Positions 26,910 to 35,818 of a stretch of DNA of 64,000 nt are shown here, piece after piece. The stretch covers positions 1 to 64,000 of the forward strand of contig JAIQFX010000008.1 in the NCBI GenBank assembly GCA_020073005.1, read 5' to 3'. Origin of the DNA: Terriglobia bacterium (GTDB taxonomy: Bacteria; Acidobacteriota; Vicinamibacteria; Vicinamibacterales; CAVVIG01). The stretch's first letter is position 1. Each line of letters begins with the position of its first letter. The translations under genes and the position numbers were made by a program. The notes under the pieces are model-generated. The model saw only the letters and a program-made list of their open reading frames with translations. It did not search any database and had not been told where the DNA came from.

Positions 26910-28880
26910 ATGTCCGTCGCGCGACCGCAAATCTGGACCCGCCCGTCGACGGTGGCCGCGATCTATCTCGTCGCGTCGCTCGTCATGACGTGGCCGCTGG
27001 CGACCGTCATCCACCGGGAGATCGCCGGCGATCTCGGCGATCCGCTCTTCAACTGCTGGATCCTGCACTGGACCGGCGGCCAGGTGCTCGGCGCCCTGCA
27101 CGGAGACCTCTCGGCGCTGTCTCACTACTGGGACGCCAACATCTTCTATCCCGCGCCGCTCACGCTCGCGTACTCCGAACACCTGACGCCGCTGATGCTG
27201 CAGGCGCTGCCCGTGCTGGCCGCGACCGGCAACATCATCCTCTGCTACAACCTGCTGCTGCTCTCGACGTTCGTGCTTTCGGGGCTCGGCATGTACCTGC
27301 TGGTGCGCGAGCTGACGGGGCGGCCGCTGGCCGCGCTGCTCGCGGGTTTTGCGTTCGCGTTCGCTCCGTACCGGCTGGATCAATACGCGCACCTCGAGGT
27401 CGTGACGAGCCAGTGGATGCCGTTCGCGCTGTTCGGATTCCGGCGCTTCTTCGTGACCTCGAGGCTGCGTCCGCTTGCGGGCGGCGCGCTCGCACTCCTC
27501 GCGCAGGCGCTGTCGTGCGGCTACTACATGGCGTACTTCACGCCCTTCGCGGTCGCGTACTGCCTGTACGAGATGGCGGCGCGCGGCAGGTTCGCCGACG
27601 CGCGTACGTGGCGCGCGCTCATCGTCAGTGGCGGCGCGGTTCTGCTGATCGTCGCGCTGTTCCTGCGCCCCTACTTCCACGTGCGCGGCATCGGCGAGGT
27701 CGGCGTGCGCGATCCGGGCGACATCCAGCAGTTTTCCGCGGACACGCGCGGCTTCGCGACGATCGCGGAAAGCTCGCGGCTGTGGGGACGGATCGTCCGC
27801 GCGATGCCGCGCAACGAGAACCAGGGATTCCCCGGGTTTGCGATTCTCGTGTTCGCGGCGATCGCGACCGGCGCCGGACTCGCGCGCACGGTGGCCAAGG
27901 CGCGATCGTCGGCCGGTGCGCGAATGCCGAGGTGGCGCGACAGCCTCGCGGTCGCGCTCGGCGCGATCCTGGTGCTGCTTCTCGTCGTGCTCGCCGAAGT
28001 TCTGATCACGGGCCGCACCCAGCCCTGGATCACGCACGCGCTGGGTCTCGGCCGGGATCCAGCGACGCGACTGCTGGTGCCGATCACGATCACGTTCGCG
28101 ACGCTGCTGCTCGTGTCGCCGGTGACACGCCGCGCGGCGCGCGGCGTTCCGGGATCGGCGCTCGCTTTTTTTCTCTGCGCGGCGATCGCCGCCGCCTGGA
28201 TGTCGCTCGGGCCCGTGATGCGCGCGAACGGCCGGCGCATCGGCCCCGGCCTGTACGATCTCTTCTATCAGTGGGTGCCCGGATTCGACGGCCTGCGCGT
28301 GGTGTCGCTCAACTTCATGCTCGTCGCGCTGTTCCTCGCGGTTCTCGCCGGGCTCGGCGCGGCCGCGCTGCTCGAGCGGCGACCCGTGGCGGGGCGCTCG
28401 ATTGTCGTGCTTGGAATCCTCGCAATCCTCGCGGAGGTGTGGGCCGTGCCCACGGTCACCAATGTGCGCATGCCCGCGCCCGGCTATGCATGGCCGCCGC
28501 CGCAAGTCGCCGACGTGCCGCCGGTCTACAGTGCCGTGCGCGAGTTGCCTCCCGGCACGGTGATCGCGGAGTTTCCGTTCGGCGCGCAGGCCTACGAGAT
28601 TCGCTACGTCTTCTATTCCGGCTTTCACCGCAAGCCGATCGTCAACGGCTATTCCGGCTTCTCCCCGGCGAGCTACGCGCGCATCATCGGTCCGCTCTCG
28701 CACATTCCGAGCGGCGGCGACGCGTGGAAGACGCTCCTGTCGTCGGGCGCGACGCACGCAATCGTCCACGAGACCGCGTTCCTGGATCGGGACGGTGTCG
28801 AGGTGTCGGACTGGCTGCGGCTATCCGGCGCGCGCGAGATCGCGGTCTTGCAACACGACCGGCTGTTTCAGCTCCGCTGA
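26910..28880 (+). CDS. Large multi-pass membrane protein, GT-C glycosyltransferase-like
   Basis: The protein has 656 residues and about eleven hydrophobic segments. The early loop GDLGDPLFNCWILHWTGG with Asp residues, followed by HYWDANIFYPAPLTLAYSEH, resembles GT-C/DUF-type membrane glycosyltransferases that use polyprenyl-phosphate sugars. The last 130 residues form a soluble domain (VPPVYSAVRELPPGTVIAEF, HKPIVNGYSGFSPASYARII). The divergent GT2 gene could supply its lipid-linked donor, an inference from position. The exact family is not certain. Confidence 0.6.
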   Translation: MSVARPQIWTRPSTVAAIYLVASLVMTWPLATVIHREIAGDLGDPLFNCWILHWTGGQVLGALHGDLSALSHYWDANIFYPAPLTLAYSEHLTPLMLQALPVLAATGNIILCYNLLLLSTFVLSGLGMYLLVRELTGRPLAALLAGFAFAFAPYRLDQYAHLEVVTSQWMPFALFGFRRFFVTSRLRPLAGGALALLAQALSCGYYMAYFTPFAVAYCLYEMAARGRFADARTWRALIVSGGAVLLIVALFLRPYFHVRGIGEVGVRDPGDIQQFSADTRGFATIAESSRLWGRIVRAMPRNENQGFPGFAILVFAAIATGAGLARTVAKARSSAGARMPRWRDSLAVALGAILVLLLVVLAEVLITGRTQPWITHALGLGRDPATRLLVPITITFATLLLVSPVTRRAARGVPGSALAFFLCAAIAAAWMSLGPVMRANGRRIGPGLYDLFYQWVPGFDGLRVVSLNFMLVALFLAVLAGLGAAALLERRPVAGRSIVVLGILAILAEVWAVPTVTNVRMPAPGYAWPPPQVADVPPVYSAVRELPPGTVIAEFPFGAQAYEIRYVFYSGFHRKPIVNGYSGFSPASYARIIGPLSHIPSGGDAWKTLLSSGATHAIVHETAFLDRDGVEVSDWLRLSGAREIAVLQHDRLFQLR

Positions 28881-28917
28881 TCCGCGCAGGGCGCGACGTA
28901 CTTGACTGCGCCAGCCG

Positions 28918-29907
28918 TCAGGGAAACACGACCAGCGTTGCCACCGATCGATTCTTGATGACGGACGTCGTTCCGTTGATGTCGTTCACGCCGAAGTTGC
29001 CGCGCAGCCTCGCCCCTTCGGCGTTGCCGTCCCCGCCGCTCGCGTCGTTCTCGATCACGACGGCGAAATCGCTGCCACGGCCATCGTTGTTGACGATGTA
29101 GGAGTTGATGCTCGTCAGGTATCCGACGGGCACGCCACAGCAGTGATCGGTGATCACGATCGCTTCGCCGGTGCCGGCCGCCAGCGGGTTGCCGGCGATG
29201 GAGATACGGTTGTTGGTGATCTGCGTTCCATCCTGATTGAGCGCGAGAATGCCGGTCAGCGAGAACTCGTTCAGCGTGTCCGGGATCCGCCCTGTGATGA
29301 CGTTGAAGGTCGCCGAGTTGTTGCGGCCGCGCGAGACGCCCGTGCGCTCCTGGAACACGATCGCGTCGCCGCCGCCGCAGAAGCCGTCGCAGGTGAGGGC
29401 GGAGTAATCGACGATCGAATTGTGGGTCACGACCCAGCCGTCGCCGCGCGTGTCGGTGATTGGCTGAATCGTCCCGAGGACCGTGTTGCCCTCCACGACG
29501 ACGTTGTCGGCGTCGCGGGCGAACACCGCGAAGGCGAGCGGATCGAGGTTCGAGTTGGACGTGCCCCGTCCGTCGAACGTGAAGTTCCGAATCGTCGTGC
29601 CGGAAGCGGCGCCGTTGGGAAGGAAGAAGCCGGCCCGCAAGACTCCGAAGAGCGCCGGCGCCGGGCATCCGACGATCGTGGCTTGTCCTTCCGCGATCAA
29701 ATTCACCGGTGTGGTGATAGTGGCGCCGCACCATTGGCCCGGTCCGACTCTGATCTGATCACCGGGGGACGCGGCGTCAACGGCATCCTGCACCGTCGCC
29801 GCTTGTTGAGGGACCCGAATCACGGCGGCATTCGCGGGAGGTGCGGCCATCCAGACTGTGATGGCGACTGCAGTCCCGAGAGAGGGCACATTTGCGAAGA
29901 GCTTCAT
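28918..29907 (-). CDS. Secreted right-handed beta-helix protein
   Basis: The protein has 329 residues from ATG 29907, with a perfect GGAGGT three bases before it. A signal peptide ends APPANAA. The rest is a parallel beta-helix pattern rich in Asn and Val: VQDAVDAASPGDQIRVGPGQ near the start (typical of pectate-lyase-like/PbH1 proteins), then VVEGNTVLGTI, WVVTHNSIVDYS, TQITNNRISIAGN and SYIVNNDGRGSDFAVVIEND. No lyase catalytic residues can be assigned. It may bind or cleave polysaccharide outside the cell. Confidence 0.75.
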   Translation of the reverse strand: MKLFANVPSLGTAVAITVWMAAPPANAAVIRVPQQAATVQDAVDAASPGDQIRVGPGQWCGATITTPVNLIAEGQATIVGCPAPALFGVLRAGFFLPNGAASGTTIRNFTFDGRGTSNSNLDPLAFAVFARDADNVVVEGNTVLGTIQPITDTRGDGWVVTHNSIVDYSALTCDGFCGGGDAIVFQERTGVSRGRNNSATFNVITGRIPDTLNEFSLTGILALNQDGTQITNNRISIAGNPLAAGTGEAIVITDHCCGVPVGYLTSINSYIVNNDGRGSDFAVVIENDASGGDGNAEGARLRGNFGVNDINGTTSVIKNRSVATLVVFP

Positions 29908-30023
29908 AGGACCTCCGTTCAAGGGGGGAACGTGGCGAGCCGAAGCCATCATCTTACTGCGCGTCAGAGGCTGCGTTGTGGTTCATGCAACGCCGCGCTC
30001 GGCCTTTCTGAATCGTTTTCCTC

Positions 30024-31658
30024 CTACTGCTGTGGCGAGTGGACCGCGCGCGTCGAGGGCTGCGTCGAGATCGCCACGCCGCCGAGCGTCAGCGGCGCAA
30101 TCGTCTGTAGTTCCGGCGCTGGCCGCGCGAGGCTCAAGAGGTAGCCGATCAGCATCGTGAACACGCACCCGGCCGGCCCATACCAGAGCCACGAGATGGG
30201 GAAGACGGACGCCGGCTGCAGGGCGCCCGGCAGCCAGGACACCGGCATCGCCGCGACGACCGCGGTGAGCGCCGTGCCCGCGATCGCGCCGGCGAACGCG
30301 CCGAAGCTGTTCGCGCGCGTCGTCAGGAAACCGAGCAGGAAGACGCTGAGCAGCGGCCCGACGAAGAAGCCGTTGATCGTTCCCATGGCCTTGATGATCG
30401 TCCCGAGGTGATCGACGAACATCGCGCCAATCGTCGACAGCACGGCCCAGCCCAGCGTGCACCAGCGCGCGATGCTGATGTCGCCTCTGAGCGTCGAGTC
30501 ATCGGATGATCCCGCCGTCGTTGCCCGTCCGCGGAATCGCAAGTAGAAATCCACCATGGATGCGGTCGTCAGCGAGTTCAGGCCGCAGGACAGCGTCGAC
30601 ATCGTCGCGGCGAAGATCCCGGCGATGATCAGCCCGCCCACAACAGGATTGAGCGCGTTCGTGATGAAGTGCGGCACGACCTGATCGGGCGTCGTCAACG
30701 TGGCGGCGAGCGCCGGATGGACGGCGTAGTACGCGGCAAGTCCGATTCCGGCGAGCCAGAGCATGCCCATGACCGGAAGCGTCACGATCCCGTTGAACAT
30801 GACGGCCTTTGCCATCTCACGCTTCGAACCGGTCGTCAGATACCGTTGAACGATCACCTGGTCGCTCCCGTACGTCGCGACGTTGGTCACGGCTCCGCCG
30901 ATGATGAGCGCCAGCAGGGTGACTTCAGTCTTCAAGTTGAACGTGAAGAGGTCGGCGTCCAACATTCTAGTGTGGCCGCCATTCGCCGCGAGACTCCAGA
31001 TCTGGCCCACGTGTCCGCCAAACGCGTACACGATGACGGCGAGGATCAGGACCATGCCGAACACGAGGACGCAGAACTGCATCACGTCGGTCCAGATGAC
31101 GGCTTCCATTCCGCCGAGGATCGTGTAGGTCGCCGTGACGCCGGCGAGGACCCAGATGCACGGAGCCAGGGGCAGACCGGTGATGACGGACAGGATGAGC
31201 GCGGTGGTGTAGATGACGACCGCGAGGCGTCCGGCGACGATGAGAATGAACATGAGGGACGCCAGAAGTCGGGACGGCAACCCGAATCGCTTCTCGAGGT
31301 ACTCGTAGATCGTGAAGAGCCTGAGACGGGCCATCACGGGGATGAAGAGGTACACGATCACCAGCATGAACAGCGGGAAGAGGAACAACCCCACGGCCAG
31401 GCGCAGGTCTTTCTGGAACACCCACGCAGGCGCGCCCACGTACGAAATCGCGGACATGTCGGCCGTGATGATCGAGACGCCGGCGGCCCACCACGGGACC
31501 GTCCGGCCCGCCAGGAAGAAATCCTCCAGCGAGTTCTGCTTCTTGGTACTCTTGAAGCCGATGTACATGACCGCGGCCAGGTACGAGAGCAGAATCGCAA
31601 ACAGGATGGCGTGCAGACGAATGGCGTTGATCAAATCGCCCAGTGGACTCGCGTGCAT
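30024..31658 (-). CDS. Sodium:solute symporter (SSS/SglT family)
   Basis: The protein has 544 residues with about 13-14 membrane segments. Typical features are DFFLAGRTVPWWAAGVSIIT followed by ADMSAISYVGAPAW (the SSS signature start), YEYLEKRFGLPSRLL and YTILGGMEAVIWTDVMQF. LTTASMVDFYLRF in the later part is also conserved. It imports a small solute such as a sugar, amino acid or vitamin with sodium; substrate cannot be told from sequence. It is divergent from the SpsF-like gene with a 31-bp gap. Confidence 0.9.
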   Translation of the reverse strand: MHASPLGDLINAIRLHAILFAILLSYLAAVMYIGFKSTKKQNSLEDFFLAGRTVPWWAAGVSIITADMSAISYVGAPAWVFQKDLRLAVGLFLFPLFMLVIVYLFIPVMARLRLFTIYEYLEKRFGLPSRLLASLMFILIVAGRLAVVIYTTALILSVITGLPLAPCIWVLAGVTATYTILGGMEAVIWTDVMQFCVLVFGMVLILAVIVYAFGGHVGQIWSLAANGGHTRMLDADLFTFNLKTEVTLLALIIGGAVTNVATYGSDQVIVQRYLTTGSKREMAKAVMFNGIVTLPVMGMLWLAGIGLAAYYAVHPALAATLTTPDQVVPHFITNALNPVVGGLIIAGIFAATMSTLSCGLNSLTTASMVDFYLRFRGRATTAGSSDDSTLRGDISIARWCTLGWAVLSTIGAMFVDHLGTIIKAMGTINGFFVGPLLSVFLLGFLTTRANSFGAFAGAIAGTALTAVVAAMPVSWLPGALQPASVFPISWLWYGPAGCVFTMLIGYLLSLARPAPELQTIAPLTLGGVAISTQPSTRAVHSPQQ

Positions 31659-31689
31659 TGTGGCGGTCGTAAGCTAACACGATTCGCGC

Positions 31690-32451
31690 ATGCCGAAGAT
31701 CCTCGGAATTCTCCAGGCGCGTGCATCGTCGTCGCGACTCCCCGGGAAGGTGCTGAAGCCGATTCTCGGGCGGCCGATGCTGCTTCACCAGATCGAACGT
31801 CTGCGCCGGGCGCGCGCGCTCGACGAGATCGTCGTGGCGACGAGCGACGAGCCGAGCGACGATCCGATCGAGGCGCTGTGCGCGTCGGCCGGCATCCGAT
31901 GCTTCCGCGGCAGCCTCAACGACGTGCTCGATCGCTTCTACCAGGCGGCGCTGCCGTATCGGCCGGATCTCGTCGTCCGGCTGCTCGGTGACTGTCCGCT
32001 CGTCGATCCCGAGCTCATCGACCGCGTCGTCGCCTTTCAGCAGGCGGGTCACTACGATCTGGCGGGGGCCGACATGGCGATGTTTCCAGACGGTCTCGAT
32101 CTGGACGTGATCCCGTTTCCAGTGCTGGAAGGCGCGTGGCGCGAAGCGGTGCGTCCGTCGGATCGCGAGCACGTGTCGCTCTTCATCACGCGCCAGCCCG
32201 AGCGCTATCGCATCGGCCTGCTCGAGAATGACGTCGATCTCTCACATCTGCGCTGGACGGTGGACGAGCCGGAGGACTTCGAGATGGTTCGGCGGATCTA
32301 CGAGGCGCTGTATCCGGCGAATCCGGCGTTCACGACGAAGGACATCCTGGATCTGCTGGCGAAGCAGCCGGAGCTGTCTCAACTGAACCGCCGGTTCAGG
32401 CGAAATGAAGGACTCGAACGATCGCTCGCGCAGGATCCGAAAGAGGACTAG
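31690..32451 (+). CDS. SpsF-like cytidylyltransferase (CMP-KDO/NeuAc synthetase family)
   Basis: The protein has 253 residues. GILQARASSSRLPGKVLKPI is the nucleotide-binding start of the CMP-KDO/N-acylneuraminate cytidylyltransferase family, followed by RPMLLHQIERLR, EIVVATSDEPSDDPI and VVRLLGDCPLVDPELID. The KDO synthetase itself is usually distinct, and SpsF-type members activate other acidic sugars or act in surface polysaccharide assembly. The downstream HET-C/vWA gene starts 169 bp later. Substrate is unknown. Confidence 0.85.
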   Translation: MPKILGILQARASSSRLPGKVLKPILGRPMLLHQIERLRRARALDEIVVATSDEPSDDPIEALCASAGIRCFRGSLNDVLDRFYQAALPYRPDLVVRLLGDCPLVDPELIDRVVAFQQAGHYDLAGADMAMFPDGLDLDVIPFPVLEGAWREAVRPSDREHVSLFITRQPERYRIGLLENDVDLSHLRWTVDEPEDFEMVRRIYEALYPANPAFTTKDILDLLAKQPELSQLNRRFRRNEGLERSLAQDPKED

Positions 32452-32620
32452 CGTTCAGGGCTGGCGGAAGAGGGAAAAGACGGTCGTCCAGAGGATTGCA
32501 TCGACATCGATCGCGAGTGCACGTCGCTCGTCTTCGTGTGCAAGCGCCGCGCAATGAGGAATGTAGAGTGTCTCGTCCCCGCAGACGTTGATCCAGTTGT
32601 CTTGATGGGAGGAGCATTCC

Positions 32621-35191
32621 ATGCCTCGCTATCGCACCGGACGCCGGACTCTGCTCTCGTACCGCCACATCGTGACCATGCTCGCGGTCGCATGCGGCCT
32701 CGTCACAACAGTCATCGCGTTCAAGCCCACTGCCGAATTCGGACACGTCGGCATCGTCACCGACGCGGTCACACCCATCACGCGCACGTCCTCGTCTGGC
32801 GAGACGATGAAGTTCTCGGCGCGCGCGATCCGGCAAATCCGCGACGCGACCGCGGGCGTGGACGAGATCTTCAGTTCCCGCGGCGAATTCTCGGTGCCCC
32901 AGGCGCACTGCGACGACGAGCTGCTGCCCGACTGCAGCCGGCGCATCATCGACATCAAGAACGCGGTCATCAATCTCATCAAAGACGAAGCGACGCGTAA
33001 CGGCGAGGAAGCGCGGGCGCAGCTCGGCCGCGCGCTGCACACGCTCCAGGACTTCTATGCGCACAGCAACTGGGTGAACAATCCGGGGCCGAACAACGGG
33101 ACCTTCAACGGCGCGCTGGGCGTCAGCGTGCTCACGCGCCTGTCGCCGACCGAGCCCACGTGCATCGACGATTTCTTCGACGGAACGCTGACCGGCAGAG
33201 GCTTGACGGACATCACCACGGGGTACTTCGGCGGCGTCGAGCCACCCGCGAACAAATGCGCGCACGGCGTGCTGCCTGGCGCCGGCATTCACAAGGATGA
33301 ACCGGGGCGGCCGTTCTTCGTGCCGGCGCGTGCGCGAGCGGTCGACGGGACACGGGACTTCGTCAATCAGATTCTGAACGCGCCCGGCGTCGCCGGCAAC
33401 GACGACGCGATCAGAGCGCTGATGGACATCCGCGGCACGCTCGGCTTCGTGATCGACGACACGGGCAGCATGGGATCGTCCATTGACGGCGTCAAGACCG
33501 CCGTCGGTCAGATCGTGACCAGCGTGCAGGATCCGAAGAAGCGGCCGGACAACTACCTGCTGGAGACATTCAACGATCCCACGATCGGCACCCCGTTCGT
33601 CACGACGGACGCGGGCGCGCTGCTGGGCGCGGTCAACGCCATCTTCGTGAACGGCGGCGGCGACTGTCCAGAGCTCTCTCAAAGCGGACTGCTTGCGGCG
33701 ATCGCCGCCGCGCGCAGCGGCAGCAAGCTGTACTTCTTCAGCGATGCGTCCGCCAAGGATGCCTCGCTCGCCGGCAACGTCACCGCCGCGGCGAACGCGA
33801 AGAAGATCATCATCAACTACGTGCTCACTGGAAGCTGCTCGCCCGTCGATCCTGCGTACATCAGCGGCGCTCAGAACACCGGCGGACAGCTCTTCTTCAT
33901 CGGGAGGAACGAGACCGGGAAGATCTTCGGCCTCATCGAACCTTCGCTGACCGGCGACCTGCAGCCGATGATGCTCCTCAATACCACGCTGGGCTCGGGA
34001 TCCACGAGCGTCACGGTGCCCGTCGATTCGACGCTGACGAGCGTCACGTTCTCCGTGAGCCTCGATCTTCTCAGCGCCGTGCACGTGATTCGCCCATCTG
34101 GCGCCGAGGTTCTTCCGACCGATCCGGATGCCACGATCACTGTTCTGTCCACCGGCCGCATCGTCACCGTCCGTACGCCGTCCCCGGGCGACTGGCAGCT
34201 GCAGATCGCCGGAGCGGGGGATCTCTCGGCGTCGGTGATGGGGAACAGCGCGCTGGAGCTGGCTGACTTCAACTTCGTCGAGAGACGAGGCAGGCCGGAG
34301 CACGAAGGCCTGTTCCCGATCAACGGCCAGCCGGTTCTCGGCACCACGCAGATCGGCCGGGCCACCATGTCCGGTGATTTCTCCAACGCGCAGTTCGAGC
34401 TCGTCTCGCCGGCCGGCGCGACGCTGCAGGCGATCACCCTGACGGCGGGCACCGATCCTGACGCCGCCGCCGACGAGTTCGTGGGCAATGTCGATCTGCC
34501 GGCGGCGCCCTTCCGCGTGTCGGTGCGCGGCACGGACGCGAACGGCTTCGCGTTCGTCCGCACGTTCCCGCCGACGCTGCGCGCGCAGTCGGTCCGCGTG
34601 CGCGCGGTCGCGCAGGGCGTTCGTCTCACGCCGGGCGCCACGACTCCGGTTCAATTCGAAGTGACCAACCTGGGTTCGCCCGTTTCCTTCCTCGTGAGCG
34701 CGGTCGACGATGCCCACTTGGTCTCCGGCGTTGGACCGTTGACGCTGACCCTTGGTCCGAACGAGTCGGCAACGACGACGGTGTCTCTCACTGTGCCGGC
34801 GGGAACGACCCTGCTCTTCGACACGCTGACGGTGGTCGCTCGCAGCGCCGCGGACGCGGCGATCAACAACAGCACTCGCGTCGGTCTGGCGATTGGCGTG
34901 TCGGACCGCGACGGTGACGGCATCGACGACGATCACGACGCGTGTCCCGATTCCGATCGCGCCGCCACCATCGTCGTCGATGGCTGCGACTCCGGTGTGG
35001 CGAACACGCTCAGCAGCAACGGCTGTACGTCGTCAGATCAAATCGCCGGGATCGCGGCTGGAGCCGGCAACCATGGTGACTTCGTGAGCGGGGTCGCTCT
35101 CCTCACCAACTCCTGGGTGTCGGACGGGATCATCAGCGGCTCGCAGAAGGGGGCCATTCAGAGCTGCGCCGCGAAGTCGAAGCTGCCTTGA
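32621..35191 (+). CDS. Secreted HET-C-like / von Willebrand factor A protein with Ca-binding tail
   Basis: The protein has 856 residues, with GGGAGGAG before ATG. A signal-like segment (IVTMLAVACGLVTTVIAF) is followed by a HET-C-like region: FGHVGIVTDAVTPITRT at about 40-56 and LGRALHTLQDFYAHSNWVNN near 135-155, reminiscent of the helical fold of HET-C and zinc phospholipase C-like proteins. A vWA domain begins near residue 276 (GFVIDDTGSMGSSIDGVKTA) with the MIDAS-type DxGSxxSS. Later parts are beta-rich Ig-like domains. The C-terminus has DRDGDGIDDDHDACPDSD, a thrombospondin-3-type Ca site. It may bind or damage cells or act in adhesion; function unknown. Confidence 0.7.
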   Translation: MPRYRTGRRTLLSYRHIVTMLAVACGLVTTVIAFKPTAEFGHVGIVTDAVTPITRTSSSGETMKFSARAIRQIRDATAGVDEIFSSRGEFSVPQAHCDDELLPDCSRRIIDIKNAVINLIKDEATRNGEEARAQLGRALHTLQDFYAHSNWVNNPGPNNGTFNGALGVSVLTRLSPTEPTCIDDFFDGTLTGRGLTDITTGYFGGVEPPANKCAHGVLPGAGIHKDEPGRPFFVPARARAVDGTRDFVNQILNAPGVAGNDDAIRALMDIRGTLGFVIDDTGSMGSSIDGVKTAVGQIVTSVQDPKKRPDNYLLETFNDPTIGTPFVTTDAGALLGAVNAIFVNGGGDCPELSQSGLLAAIAAARSGSKLYFFSDASAKDASLAGNVTAAANAKKIIINYVLTGSCSPVDPAYISGAQNTGGQLFFIGRNETGKIFGLIEPSLTGDLQPMMLLNTTLGSGSTSVTVPVDSTLTSVTFSVSLDLLSAVHVIRPSGAEVLPTDPDATITVLSTGRIVTVRTPSPGDWQLQIAGAGDLSASVMGNSALELADFNFVERRGRPEHEGLFPINGQPVLGTTQIGRATMSGDFSNAQFELVSPAGATLQAITLTAGTDPDAAADEFVGNVDLPAAPFRVSVRGTDANGFAFVRTFPPTLRAQSVRVRAVAQGVRLTPGATTPVQFEVTNLGSPVSFLVSAVDDAHLVSGVGPLTLTLGPNESATTTVSLTVPAGTTLLFDTLTVVARSAADAAINNSTRVGLAIGVSDRDGDGIDDDHDACPDSDRAATIVVDGCDSGVANTLSSNGCTSSDQIAGIAAGAGNHGDFVSGVALLTNSWVSDGIISGSQKGAIQSCAAKSKLP

Positions 35192-35197
35192 GGTGAC

Positions 35198-35614
35198 GTG
35201 ACGAATCAGGGAGCACAGGATCGCCTCCGCCGCGGATGGCTCGCCCGCGTCCTTGGCGGAGCGATCCTTATCGTCGCGGCCGCCGTGGCCGCGTATTTGA
35301 TCGCCAATGTGGTCGATCTCGTGCGGCCCGGTACTCTGTTGCGCAGCCGCGGCACGCGACCGACCGCTCTTATCGCGGCCGTGCTGATCGCGATCGTCGG
35401 ATTCTGGTGGTCGTTCGTCCGGCGCCATGCGTGGACGGAGATGCTCGCGTCGCTGGTCGTCATCGAGGTGCTGGTCGGCGCGCTGATCGTCTTGTTCAGC
35501 GCCTCTCCAGCCCTCGACTCTTTCTTTCTCGACTGGTTCCTTGGCGTGAACCTGTACGTCGGGTTGCCGTGGCTGATCGCCATCGGTGTCAGCGTGATCC
35601 TGAGGCGCGGCTAG
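35198..35614 (+). CDS. Small integral membrane protein of unknown function
   Basis: The protein has 138 residues with a GTG start; the GAGGTGAC ribosome site overlaps the stop of the HET-C/vWA gene, so the two are probably cotranslated. Four hydrophobic segments are visible: GGAILIVAAAVAAYLIANVV, ALIAAVLIAIVGFWWSFV, LASLVVIEVLVGALIVLF and VNLYVGLPWLIAIGVSVIL. No family is recognised. The link with the secreted vWA protein is only by position. Confidence 0.6.
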   Translation: MTNQGAQDRLRRGWLARVLGGAILIVAAAVAAYLIANVVDLVRPGTLLRSRGTRPTALIAAVLIAIVGFWWSFVRRHAWTEMLASLVVIEVLVGALIVLFSASPALDSFFLDWFLGVNLYVGLPWLIAIGVSVILRRG

Positions 35615-35818
35615 CATCTCAGCGGTTGCCGGGGCGCCGACGCGCGACGATCGCGAAGCGAGGAATTCCGTAAGAGCTTGGGGGAGCGTGGTGAGCCTAA
35701 CATTCGCCAGTTGGAACCGCGTAGTGACGTGGTTGCAGCACGTCGAGAGCCTCAGGCGAGTTTCATAGGCTTCGTTCGCCCGACCTGACCTCGTCAAACC
35801 GCGTGAAAGCTCAGCAGG

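Noticed and set aside
32396-34936. An 846-residue minus-strand frame opposite the HET-C/vWA gene
   Set aside because: Low-complexity Arg/Val/Asp composition and no domains; the plus-strand gene has a ribosome site, a signal and a MIDAS motif.
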